The notes beneath the pieces were generated by a model. The model was not told the DNA's origin and did not search any database. It saw only the letters and a list, made by a program, of their open reading frames with translations. Position numbers and translations under genes: made by a program. A stretch of 33,837 bases of DNA from Victivallales bacterium (GTDB lineage Bacteria; Verrucomicrobiota; Lentisphaeria; Oligosphaerales; Lenti-02): the NCBI GenBank assembly GCA_003245525.1, contig QKCY01000569.1, forward strand, positions 1 to 33,837. The letters are read 5' to 3'. This document shows positions 26,435-33,837 of the stretch, piece by piece (within the stretch, counting starts at the first letter, position 1; the number at the start of each line of letters is the position of its first letter).

Positions 26435-27097
26435 CTAGAAGCGGTTCGTGGATTTCGGGGCGAGATAGGTGCCGCCACTCTCGCCACTGTAGTAGAGCCA
26501 TTCCCACGGACGCGGGGTGCTCAACTGCATGAAGCTCTGGACGTGGCCGTCGGTCGCCAGGCAGTTGAAGCGGTCCATATGCAGTCCGGCGGCGTTGTAG
26601 GCCCAGGCATCCCAGGCCATGGGGGTGCGGGAGGGTTGGGGCACCTGGACGTCGCGGGCGTTGCCGAGGCGGTTGCCGCCATCGCCGCAGCACCACATGT
26701 AGTCCCCTTCGTCCGCATTGGTCTTGTAGACGCCGCCCCACCACCCATAGTTGTGGCCGGGACAGTCCGCCATCTTGTCGTTCATCCCATAGGGATACAG
26801 GCATTTGATCCAACTGATGTGCCCGGCCCGCCGCCCGGTGCCGCTTTCGGCGATGTAGCAATGCCAGTTGGTGTACTCGCTGTAGAAGGTGAAGCTGCCG
26901 TTGTTGTCGTCCTGATACAGGATCATGGACAGGCCCCCCTGCTTGAGCTGGTTCACGCAGGAGATGGAGCGCGCCTTGGCGCGGGCATTGGCCAGGGCGG
27001 GAAGGAGCATCGACGCGAGAATCGCGATGATGGCAATGACGACAAGCAGCTCGATGAGCGTGAAACGAAGGACGGACGCGATGGGGCGGGCACGCAT
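26435..27097 (-). CDS. Prepilin-like secreted protein (type II secretion/DUF1559-like), 220 aa
   Basis: The N-terminus carries a type IV prepilin-like signal, [19 protein letters not shown], then [20 protein letters not shown], and a globular part with DGHVQSF near the end. Residue 5 of the mature form is the expected Glu. The residue before the cleavage-site Phe is Arg rather than the usual Gly. This variant is common in the very large prepilin-like families of Lentisphaerota and Victivallales, which is one basis for the lineage call. Such proteins are thought to sit at the envelope as pseudopilins or surface proteins; the role is unproven. The ATG follows GGAGGA at eight bases. A possible promoter lies upstream (27159-27187) and a strong terminator downstream, so it appears to be a single-gene unit. 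Confidence 0.9.
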   Translation of the reverse strand: MRARPIASVLRFTLIELLVVIAIIAILASMLLPALANARAKARSISCVNQLKQGGLSMILYQDDNNGSFTFYSEYTNWHCYIAESGTGRRAGHISWIKCLYPYGMNDKMADCPGHNYGWWGGVYKTNADEGDYMWCCGDGGNRLGNARDVQVPQPSRTPMAWDAWAYNAAGLHMDRFNCLATDGHVQSFMQLSTPRPWEWLYYSGESGGTYLAPKSTNRF

Positions 27098-27158
27098 GGC
27101 GGGTTTCCTCCAATGAAACACGGCACGGTAGGTTCCTTCGGGCACCAACTACCCAGTG

Positions 27159-27187
27159 ACCTTAGCGTGCAACACCTTGCCGTGCAA
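27159..27187 (-). promoter_or_regulatory. Possible promoter of the prepilin-like gene
   Basis: On the minus strand, TTGCAC (27182-27187), 17 bases, TAAGGT (27159-27164). The TTGCACG sequence recurs within the spacer. The leader would be about 55 bases to the ATG at 27097. Confidence 0.33.
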
Positions 27188-27190
27188 GAG

Positions 27191-27218
27191 GAGGCAGGCC
27201 TCTTTCCCTCCCGCCTGC
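27191..27218. repeat. GAGGC/GCCTC and GCAGGC/GCCTGC palindromes after the hydrolase gene
   Basis: GAGGC-AG-GCCTC (27191-27202) overlaps GCAGGC (27194-27199), which pairs with GCCTGC (27213-27218). It lies just past the metallo-hydrolase stop, another member of the GCAGGC group. It could slow transcription, but no T-run follows on the minus strand. Confidence 0.5.
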
Positions 27219-27222
27219 GGAA

Positions 27223-27975
27223 TCACACAAAGAATTCATCCCCGTCGTCGGCGACCGCAGTCGGAAAGGGATGGCTGGCGAAGGCGGCCAGCAGTTGGTG
27301 TTCCTGGCCACCGTCCCAGCGGGGGCCGATATGGGTAAGCACCAGGCGGCGGATGGAGGCCTGGGGAATCGCGGCGACGATGGCCTCCAGGGGGGCGTGG
27401 GTGGCTTCCGAGAGGCAGAGATCGACGGAGGCGACGTCGGGCGGCAGGGCAGGAAAGTCGTGGAAGTCCCCGCTGAGGTCACCGGTGAAGAGCACCCGTT
27501 TGCCTTCGGCCTCGAACAGGTACCCGTAGCTGGGAATGGCGGAGTTGCGGCCGAAATGCCGGGTGGGCAGGGCCGTGACCCGGAACTGGCCGTCGTCGAA
27601 GAAGGTACCGGGAACGACCGGGGCGAAACTCAAGACCTCGGGAACCACCGGCAGATGGAGAGCCTTCATCCACCCCTCCAAGGCGGGGATCGCTTCGGCT
27701 TCGGGCAGATGCACCGCGCAATGCCAGTGGGGTTTGCGGTACTTCAGGAAGCCTTTGAGCAGGACGGGCAGCCCGCCCGCATGGTCGCCGTGCAGATGGC
27801 TGACGAAGACCGCGCGCAGACTGCCGAAGTCGAAACTCCGCCGGATGAGGCTGGCGCAGACGGGTTCGCCCGCCTCGAAAAGGTAGGTCCCTGTCGCCAA
27901 TTCAACCAAGATGGCCGAGTTGTTCCGGGTCGGCGTGGCGTCGCCATGGCTGCTACCGAGGATGGTGATCTTCAT
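27223..27975 (-). CDS. Metallo-beta-lactamase-fold hydrolase (RNase Z/lactonase-like), 250 aa
   Basis: The zinc motif SHLHGDHAGG gives H60, H62, D64 and H65. Further metal ligands are in LPTRHFG, FTGDLSGD and LTHIGPRWDGG. The overall pattern (ITILGSSHGDATPTRNNSAI at the start) resembles the tRNase Z/arylsulfatase AtsA-like branch of the superfamily rather than beta-lactamases. Without the RNase Z exosite arm being recognisable, tRNA processing cannot be claimed; cleavage of a small ester, lactone or cyclic nucleotide is equally possible. It is cytoplasmic, with no signal. It lies 55 bases after the GH-A-like gene on the same strand and may be co-transcribed. No strong ribosome-binding site was found. 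Confidence 0.85.
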   Translation of the reverse strand: MKITILGSSHGDATPTRNNSAILVELATGTYLFEAGEPVCASLIRRSFDFGSLRAVFVSHLHGDHAGGLPVLLKGFLKYRKPHWHCAVHLPEAEAIPALEGWMKALHLPVVPEVLSFAPVVPGTFFDDGQFRVTALPTRHFGRNSAIPSYGYLFEAEGKRVLFTGDLSGDFHDFPALPPDVASVDLCLSEATHAPLEAIVAAIPQASIRRLVLTHIGPRWDGGQEHQLLAAFASHPFPTAVADDGDEFFV

Positions 27976-28030
27976 GGAGTGGAATGTACCAGAGGGGGGG
28001 GCGGTGGTCCGTGTTCGTCCGTGGCTTCCG

Positions 28031-30457
28031 TCAGAACTTCAGCCACTGGATGTCCCGCACGAGAAGACGCACGCGGGTCTTGGCCTTGGCGTTGATGCCC
28101 ACATAGAGCCGCCGGATCTGGTTCGGATCGAGCTTGCCATCGGGATCGGGCTTCGAGTAGGAACCCCATTGGGTATCGCTGAACAGGGCCATGAGCTTCT
28201 GCGGCCCGTTCTCGTTGGGCTTCCAGTCGAGCTCGCCCATATACATGGCCCCGCTCTCCTCGCCGAACTGGCAGCGGACCGTGCCGTTGCCCTCCAGCAA
28301 CTCGACGGTCATGGCAACGCCGCTGAAGTCCGCGGGTGGGATCTCCTCCGGCGGGAGGATGAGGTAGGGGTAGGCCCAGGGATCGCCCTCGCCGAAATCC
28401 ATGGTGAAGACCACGCCGCCCTGCACCTCCTCGACGCCCATGGTAGCCCCGCGGTTGATGTTCTGGACCCAAGCGTCCTTGCGTCCCGCACTGGCGAGCG
28501 GCTGGGTATCGGTCGGCGCCAGGCTGCTCTGTTCGGCGGCGGCCCGGAAGGAGAGGACCGATTCGCCAAGATGGCCGAAGTCGCCGCGCAAAGTAACCCA
28601 GCCGCCGGTGAGGGATTCCTTCCCCGCCGGGGTCAACCGGATGAGCAGCGTGCTTTCCAGCCTCTCCCCTGGGGGAACGACCAGCTCGCCTTGCGGCACG
28701 GTCACTTCCCAGTTGGCCGGGACTTCGGCAACCCGGAGGGACCCGTGCGCAGGCGCGCCCGAGAAGTTGTAGAGATTCAGGGGGATGGAGACGACCCGGT
28801 CGGCTGGCAGGCGATGGGCCTGGGCCTGGAGCCAACGGGCGGATTCCTTGAACTGCGTCTGGAGCACGACGGGGCAGGGCGTGCCGGGGCGGGATTCGGC
28901 CCGGCTCGGCGGCGGCGTGAGGGGCAGCTTCCCGGCGGCTTCCTTGGGGAGCAGGACAAAGACCGGGCGGGGACCGAGGACCGGGCGGATCTCCTGCCCG
29001 AAACAGTCGTACGCCTCTTCGGGGGTGCCGACTGCCTCGGGCAGAGCCTGTTCCTTGTCCGCCCAGCCGACGAGGACGGTGCGCTCCTTGCCGTCCGGGC
29101 GGGCGGCGAAGGCCACCATCTCGTAGCCGTCGCCAGCGAGCTTGCCGAGGCAGCGGGCCGCCGCGAGGAACCGGCCTGTCGCCGCCAGCGCGACATAGCC
29201 CGGCCGGGGAGTCAGATCATGCCGGAGAAGGCCGAACTGGACTCCGTTCTCCCAGTAGTTGCCAAGGATGAAGAAGAAGTGCCGGTCCACGCCCGCATAC
29301 AGGCTACTGGCAAAGGAGCGGGGGATGAACTCGCCCTGCCTGATCTCGTCCGCCCGGCTCAGGTCTCCCCAGGGCTTGGGCGTCTTGGCGTTCACGCGGA
29401 TGCCGCATTCGGAAATCCAGATCGGCTTTCCGCTCGCGGCCTCGCGGGCGTTGGCGTAGTCCTTCTCGTAGGAAGTGGTGGGGCTGTAGCTGTGGATGTT
29501 GTAGGTGTCGAAGTAGGGCCACGCCTCGTTGCGAAGCACGCCTTCGGTCTGCAGGGCCGTGCTGCCGCCCGCATAGACGTTCCAGCAGACGGTGATCCGG
29601 GACACCCCCGATTTGAGCCCGAAGTAGGCGGCTTTCTGCAACGTACACATTTCGTCGATGGAGTGACCCCCGAAGCTGTTGATGTTGGCTTCGTTCCAGG
29701 GCTCCCAGGCCTGGATCTTGCCGCTGTAGCGGCGGGCCATGGCCTGGGTGAAGGAGAAGAGGTCGCGTAGGTCGCGGGGGTAGCGGGTACCGGGCTTCGG
29801 CCCGTCGTCCAACGTTCTGTCCACCGCCCAGCCGGGGGTGGAGTGGAAGACTTGCAGGACCTTGAGGCCGTAGCTGTTCTCGGCATCGGCGGCCGCATCG
29901 TAGATGGTGCCGGGGGCGGCGTATTCGCCTTGCTTGCCCTCCAGTTCGCCCCAGGACATGCGGTCGCGGATCCAGTTCACGCCAGCCAGGCTGGCCAGAT
30001 AGGCGAACCCTTCCCGGCGCGGACGGGAGCCGCGCGCGAACCAGGAGGTGGCCGCGTCGATGCAGACCGGCGAATCCTGCGCCGTGGGCAGGCTCGGGGC
30101 CTCGATCACCGCCCCCGTGGTCCAGCCCAGTTCCTGGCCGTCGGCATCCAGCAGCGAGACCGCATACCAGCCGACGGGCTGGCTGCCCAGGATGCAGGTG
30201 TCGCCGGCCCCGCCGGTCGCGACCTGTTGGTCGGCGATATCCACGGCGCGCCAGGAAACGACCTTGCCGCGCAGATCCGGGGGCACGGGGATTGCCAGGA
30301 CCTCCCCGCGGGCGAACACATTTCCCGGATGCTCGGGCTGTACCTGCGGCACTCCCCGTTGTACGGTCTGGAGTGCTTCCCCGGCCATGCTCGGGGGGAC
30401 GGCCATGGTTGCGCCCGCGATCAAGAGACCCAGTAGACGAAGGGATTGGTGGCGCAC
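28031..30457 (-). CDS. Secreted clan GH-A-like glycoside hydrolase, 808 aa
   Basis: A signal peptide is present (about 1-25). An N-terminal beta domain (about 30-125) precedes a TIM barrel (about 130-460). The acid/base is E256 in WEPWNEANINS and the probable nucleophile is E350 in PIWISECGI, the two positions expected at the ends of strands 4 and 7 in clan GH-A. The GH39/GH5-like order is evident, but the family is not assigned. The C-terminal 340 residues are all-beta and hold at least two modules, the last resembling a sugar-binding jelly roll (VRCQFGEESGAMYMGELDWK). The start is GTG with TAGGAG six bases upstream. It is divergent from the membrane-protein gene and followed by the metallo-hydrolase gene. 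The substrate is unknown. Confidence 0.85.
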   Translation of the reverse strand: MRHQSLRLLGLLIAGATMAVPPSMAGEALQTVQRGVPQVQPEHPGNVFARGEVLAIPVPPDLRGKVVSWRAVDIADQQVATGGAGDTCILGSQPVGWYAVSLLDADGQELGWTTGAVIEAPSLPTAQDSPVCIDAATSWFARGSRPRREGFAYLASLAGVNWIRDRMSWGELEGKQGEYAAPGTIYDAAADAENSYGLKVLQVFHSTPGWAVDRTLDDGPKPGTRYPRDLRDLFSFTQAMARRYSGKIQAWEPWNEANINSFGGHSIDEMCTLQKAAYFGLKSGVSRITVCWNVYAGGSTALQTEGVLRNEAWPYFDTYNIHSYSPTTSYEKDYANAREAASGKPIWISECGIRVNAKTPKPWGDLSRADEIRQGEFIPRSFASSLYAGVDRHFFFILGNYWENGVQFGLLRHDLTPRPGYVALAATGRFLAAARCLGKLAGDGYEMVAFAARPDGKERTVLVGWADKEQALPEAVGTPEEAYDCFGQEIRPVLGPRPVFVLLPKEAAGKLPLTPPPSRAESRPGTPCPVVLQTQFKESARWLQAQAHRLPADRVVSIPLNLYNFSGAPAHGSLRVAEVPANWEVTVPQGELVVPPGERLESTLLIRLTPAGKESLTGGWVTLRGDFGHLGESVLSFRAAAEQSSLAPTDTQPLASAGRKDAWVQNINRGATMGVEEVQGGVVFTMDFGEGDPWAYPYLILPPEEIPPADFSGVAMTVELLEGNGTVRCQFGEESGAMYMGELDWKPNENGPQKLMALFSDTQWGSYSKPDPDGKLDPNQIRRLYVGINAKAKTRVRLLVRDIQWLKF

Positions 30458-30545
30458 TGCTAGCTCCTATGGCCTATCGGCCTCTCCCGTGGCGGGCCGG
30501 TGGACGGAATGGCGTACTCTATCGCGACAAAGGGAGGATGGGCAA

Positions 30546-31076
30546 ATGACGATCGCCGAGGTTATCGAGGGGCTGGCCCGGCATCCGGCCTTGGTGGGGG
30601 GAGTCCTCTCGCTGCCTCCCGTCCTGGCTTGGGCCCTGCTATTCGTGCATGGTGTGGGGCGAGGCGATCTGAAGCCCTGGCGCTACGTCCACGCGGTCCT
30701 CCTCCATGCCACCGTGTTTCCGGGCGTGCTGGCCTTGTTGCTGCTCGGCTATGAGTTGCTGATGCGGCGGGGCGATCTCCTGGCCCTCAACCTGATTGTC
30801 TGCTTCTATCCGCCGGTGGCCATGGCGCTGACGCTGGCTGGCATCCGGCGGGCGGCGGCCTTCGAGTCGCTGCCGGGGGCCGGACGGCTGCGCGGTTTCG
30901 TGATCAGTGTGGTGGCGGCCTTCTTCCTGGCCCTGGTGGCGATGCGGACCGCGATTCGTCTGGTTTTCTTCCAGTCGGTGTGGATGTTTCTGGTCTTCGT
31001 GGCCATACTCTATGCTTTCGTGCGCTGGGGCCTGCGGGCCGCGTTCCAGGGACGCCAACCCCCGCGCGATCATTAG
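30546..31076 (+). CDS. Five-helix integral membrane protein of unknown function, 176 aa
   Basis: Predicted membrane segments at about 18-36, 48-69, 78-100, 117-134 and 139-160, with Arg-rich loops (RRAAAF, MRTAIR). No family motif or catalytic residue was recognised. The ATG follows GGGAGG; the frame continues upstream but is not membrane-like there. It is the first gene of a likely operon, with 15 bases to the glutamine amidotransferase gene. It is divergent from the GH-A-like gene with 88 bases between them. A transport or envelope role is conceivable but not supported. Confidence 0.75.
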   Translation: MTIAEVIEGLARHPALVGGVLSLPPVLAWALLFVHGVGRGDLKPWRYVHAVLLHATVFPGVLALLLLGYELLMRRGDLLALNLIVCFYPPVAMALTLAGIRRAAAFESLPGAGRLRGFVISVVAAFFLALVAMRTAIRLVFFQSVWMFLVFVAILYAFVRWGLRAAFQGRQPPRDH

Positions 31077-31091
31077 TCTGGGGTATGGGCG

Positions 31092-31805
31092 ATGCGCTAT
31101 CTCGCCGTGGTGAAAATCGGCAACTCGTTTCCCGCAACCGTGACCCGTCTGGGCGACTTCGAGGACTGGACCGTCCGGGGTACTGGTCACACGGCTCCTG
31201 CCGTGCGGGTGGTGGATGGCTTTGCCGCCAGCCTGCCGGATTGCGACGAGTTGGCCGGAGTCGTGGTGATGGGGTCGCACGCGATGGTGAGCGACCGGGA
31301 GGACTGGAGCGAACGGCTCGCCGTCTGGATTCGTCGGCTCGTGGCGGAACAGGTGCCCTTCCTAGGGATCTGCTACGGGCACCAGTTGCTGGCCCATGCC
31401 CTCGGCGGCGAGGTGGGCTACCATCCGGGCGGACCCGAGGTCGGGACCCGTACGATCACACTGCTGCCGACGGCAGACGACGATCCGCTCTTTGCGGATG
31501 TGCCGGAGTCCTTCTTGGGCCATACCACCCATTCCCAGACTGTGCTGCGCCTGCCCCCGGATGCCGTGGCGCTGGCCCGGAATGAACATGAGCCCCACCA
31601 TGCGCTACGGGTCGGGGCCTGCGCCTGGGGCGTGCAGTTCCATCCCGAGTTCGACGAGGCCGTGATGACGGATTATGTGCTGGCCCAGTCCGACCATCTG
31701 CGCGCCCAGGGCCAGGACCCCGCTGCCCTGTGCCAGGCGGTCCAGGCGACGCCCGTGGCCGCTGGCTTGTTGCGTCGCTTTGCCGCTTTGGTTCTCGCTG
31801 GCTGA
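31092..31805 (+). CDS. Class I glutamine amidotransferase (GMP-synthase-like domain), 237 aa
   Basis: Hydrolyses glutamine to supply ammonia. The catalytic triad is visible: C94 in GICYGHQLL, H184 and E186 in VQFHPEF. The oxyanion-loop block VVVMGSHAMVSD precedes it. The protein is a stand-alone domain without a synthetase part, like the COG0518 group, some of which act on other substrates (for example gamma-glutamyl peptides). No partner synthetase is in the window. It lies 15 bases after the membrane-protein gene and 25 before the DUF5107 gene. No strong ribosome-binding site precedes the ATG, so coupling to the upstream gene is likely. Confidence 0.9.
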   Translation: MRYLAVVKIGNSFPATVTRLGDFEDWTVRGTGHTAPAVRVVDGFAASLPDCDELAGVVVMGSHAMVSDREDWSERLAVWIRRLVAEQVPFLGICYGHQLLAHALGGEVGYHPGGPEVGTRTITLLPTADDDPLFADVPESFLGHTTHSQTVLRLPPDAVALARNEHEPHHALRVGACAWGVQFHPEFDEAVMTDYVLAQSDHLRAQGQDPAALCQAVQATPVAAGLLRRFAALVLAG

Positions 31806-31830
31806 TCCTGCTCCTTCGGGGAGGTGAACC

Positions 31831-33837
31831 ATGTTGGACATCCGGACCGTCGCGTTGACCATTCCCACCTACGAGCGCGGACCGGACGACCCGTGCCCGG
31901 CTCTGACCTTCGGCGGGGCCCGGCCGGGACGGCGGCTGCCGTTCCCCTACGCCATGCAGGACGATATCGACATCGCCACGATGCGGTTCGATCCGGCCCG
32001 GCAGTACCAGGCGGTAGTCCTGAACAACGGTTTGGTCGAGGCCATCGTGCTCCCGGCGATGAACGGCCGCCTCTATTCCCTTCGCGACCTGCGGACCGGG
32101 CGCGAGGTGTTCTACCGGAACCATGTGGTGAAGCCCGCGTTGGTGGCTTTGCGCGGGGCGTGGATCAGCGGTGGCGTGGAGTTCAACTTCCCGACTCTGG
32201 GGCACACGGTCAGCACGGTCTCGCCGGTGGCCTATGGCATCGAGCGGAGCGACGACGAAGTGGCGGTGTGGGTCGGCGATCTGGACCGGGCGACTCGGCA
32301 GCGTTGGCGCGTCCGCCTGAGCCTGCGCGAAGGTCGGGCGGCCATCGATCTGCGGGTGGAACTGAGCAATCCCAACCTCTGGCGCGAACGGCTCTACTAC
32401 TGGGAGAACGCGGCGGTGCCGGTAGGCGACGATCTGCGCTTCGTCTGCCGCTGCGACTGGACGGTGGGCGCGGAGTCCCGGCCCTTCCCCTGGCGGGATG
32501 GTCAGGATGTGTCGCTCCACGTCAACAACCCCAATCCCTGCGACCATTTCGGCTACCGGTCCCATGCCGACTTCTTCGGCGCGCACTATGCCGACCGGCG
32601 CTACGGCACCTACCACGTGGCCCCGCGCCTGGAGGCTCCCGGCCAGAAGTATTTCACCTGGGGGACCCGCGAGGACAACAAGATCTGGGAGGGGTATCTG
32701 ACCGATACCGATGGCCAGTATGTGGAGATCCAATCGGGCATCCTCGAAACCCAGTGGTTCAGCGGTTGGCTGAATCCCCTGCAGACGATCACCACGGAAG
32801 GGACGTGGTTCGGCACCAGCGGCTGCGGCGAGCTGACCTGGGCCAACCGGCGGTTGGGCGTGGCCGTGCAGGAGACTCCAAACGGACTCGCCTGGGACCT
32901 CCATTCGGTGGATGTGGCGGACGAACTCACGGTGGTCTTCCGGCAGGATGGGCAGACCCGTGAGCTGACCGTCCTCGTACAGCCGGGGAGGGCGGTCTCC
33001 CTGCCCGGAACCGATGCCGCCTCGTGTACGATGGAGATTCGGGATAGGCGAGGCCAATTGCTGCTGGCCGAAGAGTGGAACGGTGACCGGGGCTTGCCCT
33101 CCCATCGGCCGGTTGAGCCGCCCATCCAGTGGGGCATGCGGGCCCGCAGCGAACCCGCCGTGCGGGTGGCCGAGAGCGAGGTGAAATACCATCGCTGGGA
33201 GACGGCCCGGCTGTCTCTGGCCAAGGACGTACCGCTAGACGTGGCGGACCGGGTCCGGGCCGAGATTGCGCTGAAGACCGCCGACTGGCAACAGGCCTGG
33301 ACCCTGGCCCGAGGGTTGGCGGAACGCGATCCCGAGGATCATCCTGCCCATCTCCTGGCCATGGTGGCGGCGCTGGGGAAACTGCGCCAAGGCGACCAGT
33401 CGGCCTACTATGCGGTCTACGACCACGCCTTGGTGATCCGCACCGACGGCCGCTATGCCGCGGCGGCGAGCTTGGCCGTGGGCGAGGCCTGTCTGCTCAC
33501 GAAGCGGGCGCTGGCGGCGCGGCAGGCGTTGGAGCGCGCTTTGGCGCAGGCTCCCGATTCGCGCGAAGCCCAACTCCTGCTGCTGGCGGCGCGACGCGCC
33601 TGCGGGGAGACGGTGGACGTGGCTGCTGCCGTGGCCGAGGCCCAGGCCGACGAGGCGTTTCTGGAGATAGTTTTCGTCTGGTGGCGGGCCGGTTGCCTGG
33701 ACTGTCTGCAAGAGGTTCTTTCCCTTGCTCCGAATCCCAATCATCCCACCGTACGTCTACTCCGGGGCGATGGGGGGCTGGACGATCTGCCCATGGCGGG
33801 CGTGGTTCTTTCCCGCTGGGAGGAAGCCGAACTCCTG
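31831..33837 (+). CDS. DUF5107 / TPR-type protein, 3'-partial (669 residues in window)
   Basis: Open from the ATG at 31831 to the right edge with no stop, so the end lies outside. GGGGAGG (31817-31823) precedes the start at seven bases. Residues about 30-370 match the DUF5107, galactose-mutarotase-like pattern: WISGGVEFNFPTLGH (about 110-124), YYWENAAVP, then DNKIWEGYLTDTDGQYVEIQ and TQWFSGWLNPLQTI. From about residue 455 the sequence is a run of paired amphipathic helices (TADWQQAWTLARGLAERDPE, ALAARQALERALAQAPDSRE) typical of TPR repeats. DUF5107 proteins of this build come from carbohydrate-using bacteria; a sugar-handling role is inferred but the reaction is unknown. No signal peptide is seen. 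It is the third gene of the likely operon with the membrane protein and the amidotransferase. Confidence 0.85.
   Translation, partial: MLDIRTVALTIPTYERGPDDPCPALTFGGARPGRRLPFPYAMQDDIDIATMRFDPARQYQAVVLNNGLVEAIVLPAMNGRLYSLRDLRTGREVFYRNHVVKPALVALRGAWISGGVEFNFPTLGHTVSTVSPVAYGIERSDDEVAVWVGDLDRATRQRWRVRLSLREGRAAIDLRVELSNPNLWRERLYYWENAAVPVGDDLRFVCRCDWTVGAESRPFPWRDGQDVSLHVNNPNPCDHFGYRSHADFFGAHYADRRYGTYHVAPRLEAPGQKYFTWGTREDNKIWEGYLTDTDGQYVEIQSGILETQWFSGWLNPLQTITTEGTWFGTSGCGELTWANRRLGVAVQETPNGLAWDLHSVDVADELTVVFRQDGQTRELTVLVQPGRAVSLPGTDAASCTMEIRDRRGQLLLAEEWNGDRGLPSHRPVEPPIQWGMRARSEPAVRVAESEVKYHRWETARLSLAKDVPLDVADRVRAEIALKTADWQQAWTLARGLAERDPEDHPAHLLAMVAALGKLRQGDQSAYYAVYDHALVIRTDGRYAAAASLAVGEACLLTKRALAARQALERALAQAPDSREAQLLLLAARRACGETVDVAAAVAEAQADEAFLEIVFVWWRAGCLDCLQEVLSLAPNPNHPTVRLLRGDGGLDDLPMAGVVLSRWEEAELL

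Noticed and set aside
27159-27187. Sigma-54 promoter before the prepilin-like gene (TTGCACG repeated)
   Set aside because: No GG-N10-GC pair is present; a sigma-70 reading fits better.

Overview
The window is GC-rich, densely packed, and looks like a chromosome segment of an anaerobic, carbohydrate-degrading bacterium of the Planctomycetota/Verrucomicrobiota/Lentisphaerota group. The lineage is inferred from gene content: a prepilin-like secreted protein with an RFTLIELL-type N-terminus, a Tat-exported formylglycine sulfatase with a C-terminal sugar-binding-like domain, a LamG plus FAD_oxidored secreted enzyme, a DUF5107 protein, a DUF6951 protein, and [FeFe]-hydrogenase and QueG-like iron-sulfur proteins. 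Many short GCAGGC/GCCTGC palindromes of a kind common in those phyla are also present. No rRNA, tRNA, CRISPR array, transposase or phage gene was seen.

Layout. 1-1279: the 3' part of a HEAT-repeat gene (probably frameshifted), then a gene-free stretch with a perfect 27-base inverted repeat. 1280-6620 (minus): a two-gene signalling operon, namely a 1280-residue sensory [FeFe]-hydrogenase/hybrid histidine kinase/HPt protein followed by a REC-REC-adenylate cyclase, behind a strong promoter with a palindrome over its -10 box. 6862-14780 (plus): two large secreted proteins, a LamG-FAD oxidoreductase and a glycoside-hydrolase-like protein. 14872-17982 (minus): an IclR regulator and a 765-residue triplicated QueG-like iron-sulfur protein. 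18095-18600: a repeat island. 18661-19386 (minus): type III pantothenate kinase with an altered phosphate-loop residue. 19483-21680 (plus): DUF6951 protein and sulfatase, translationally coupled. 21640-23103 (minus): a sigma-54 activator with a degenerate receiver, overlapping the sulfatase tail to tail. 23377-23793 (plus): a small acidic protein. 23922-30457 (minus): BNR/sialidase-like protein, diaminopimelate decarboxylase, prepilin-like protein, metallo-beta-lactamase hydrolase and a secreted clan GH-A-like glycosidase. 30546-33837 (plus): membrane protein, class I glutamine amidotransferase and a DUF5107/TPR protein that runs off the window.

How it fits together. The secreted enzymes (sulfatase, two glycosidase-like proteins, LamG-FAD oxidoreductase, BNR propeller, DUF5107) point to foraging on complex, probably sulfated glycans. 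The most unusual unit is the hydrogenase-like sensor fused to a full phosphorelay next to a double-receiver adenylate cyclase. It reads as a redox- or H2-to-cAMP pathway, which fits a fermentative lifestyle, although no cAMP effector and no H-cluster maturase lies in the window. The second unusual protein is the IclR-linked QueG-like protein, which has three repeats of which the middle one has lost its cysteines. All functions are inferred from motifs read by eye.
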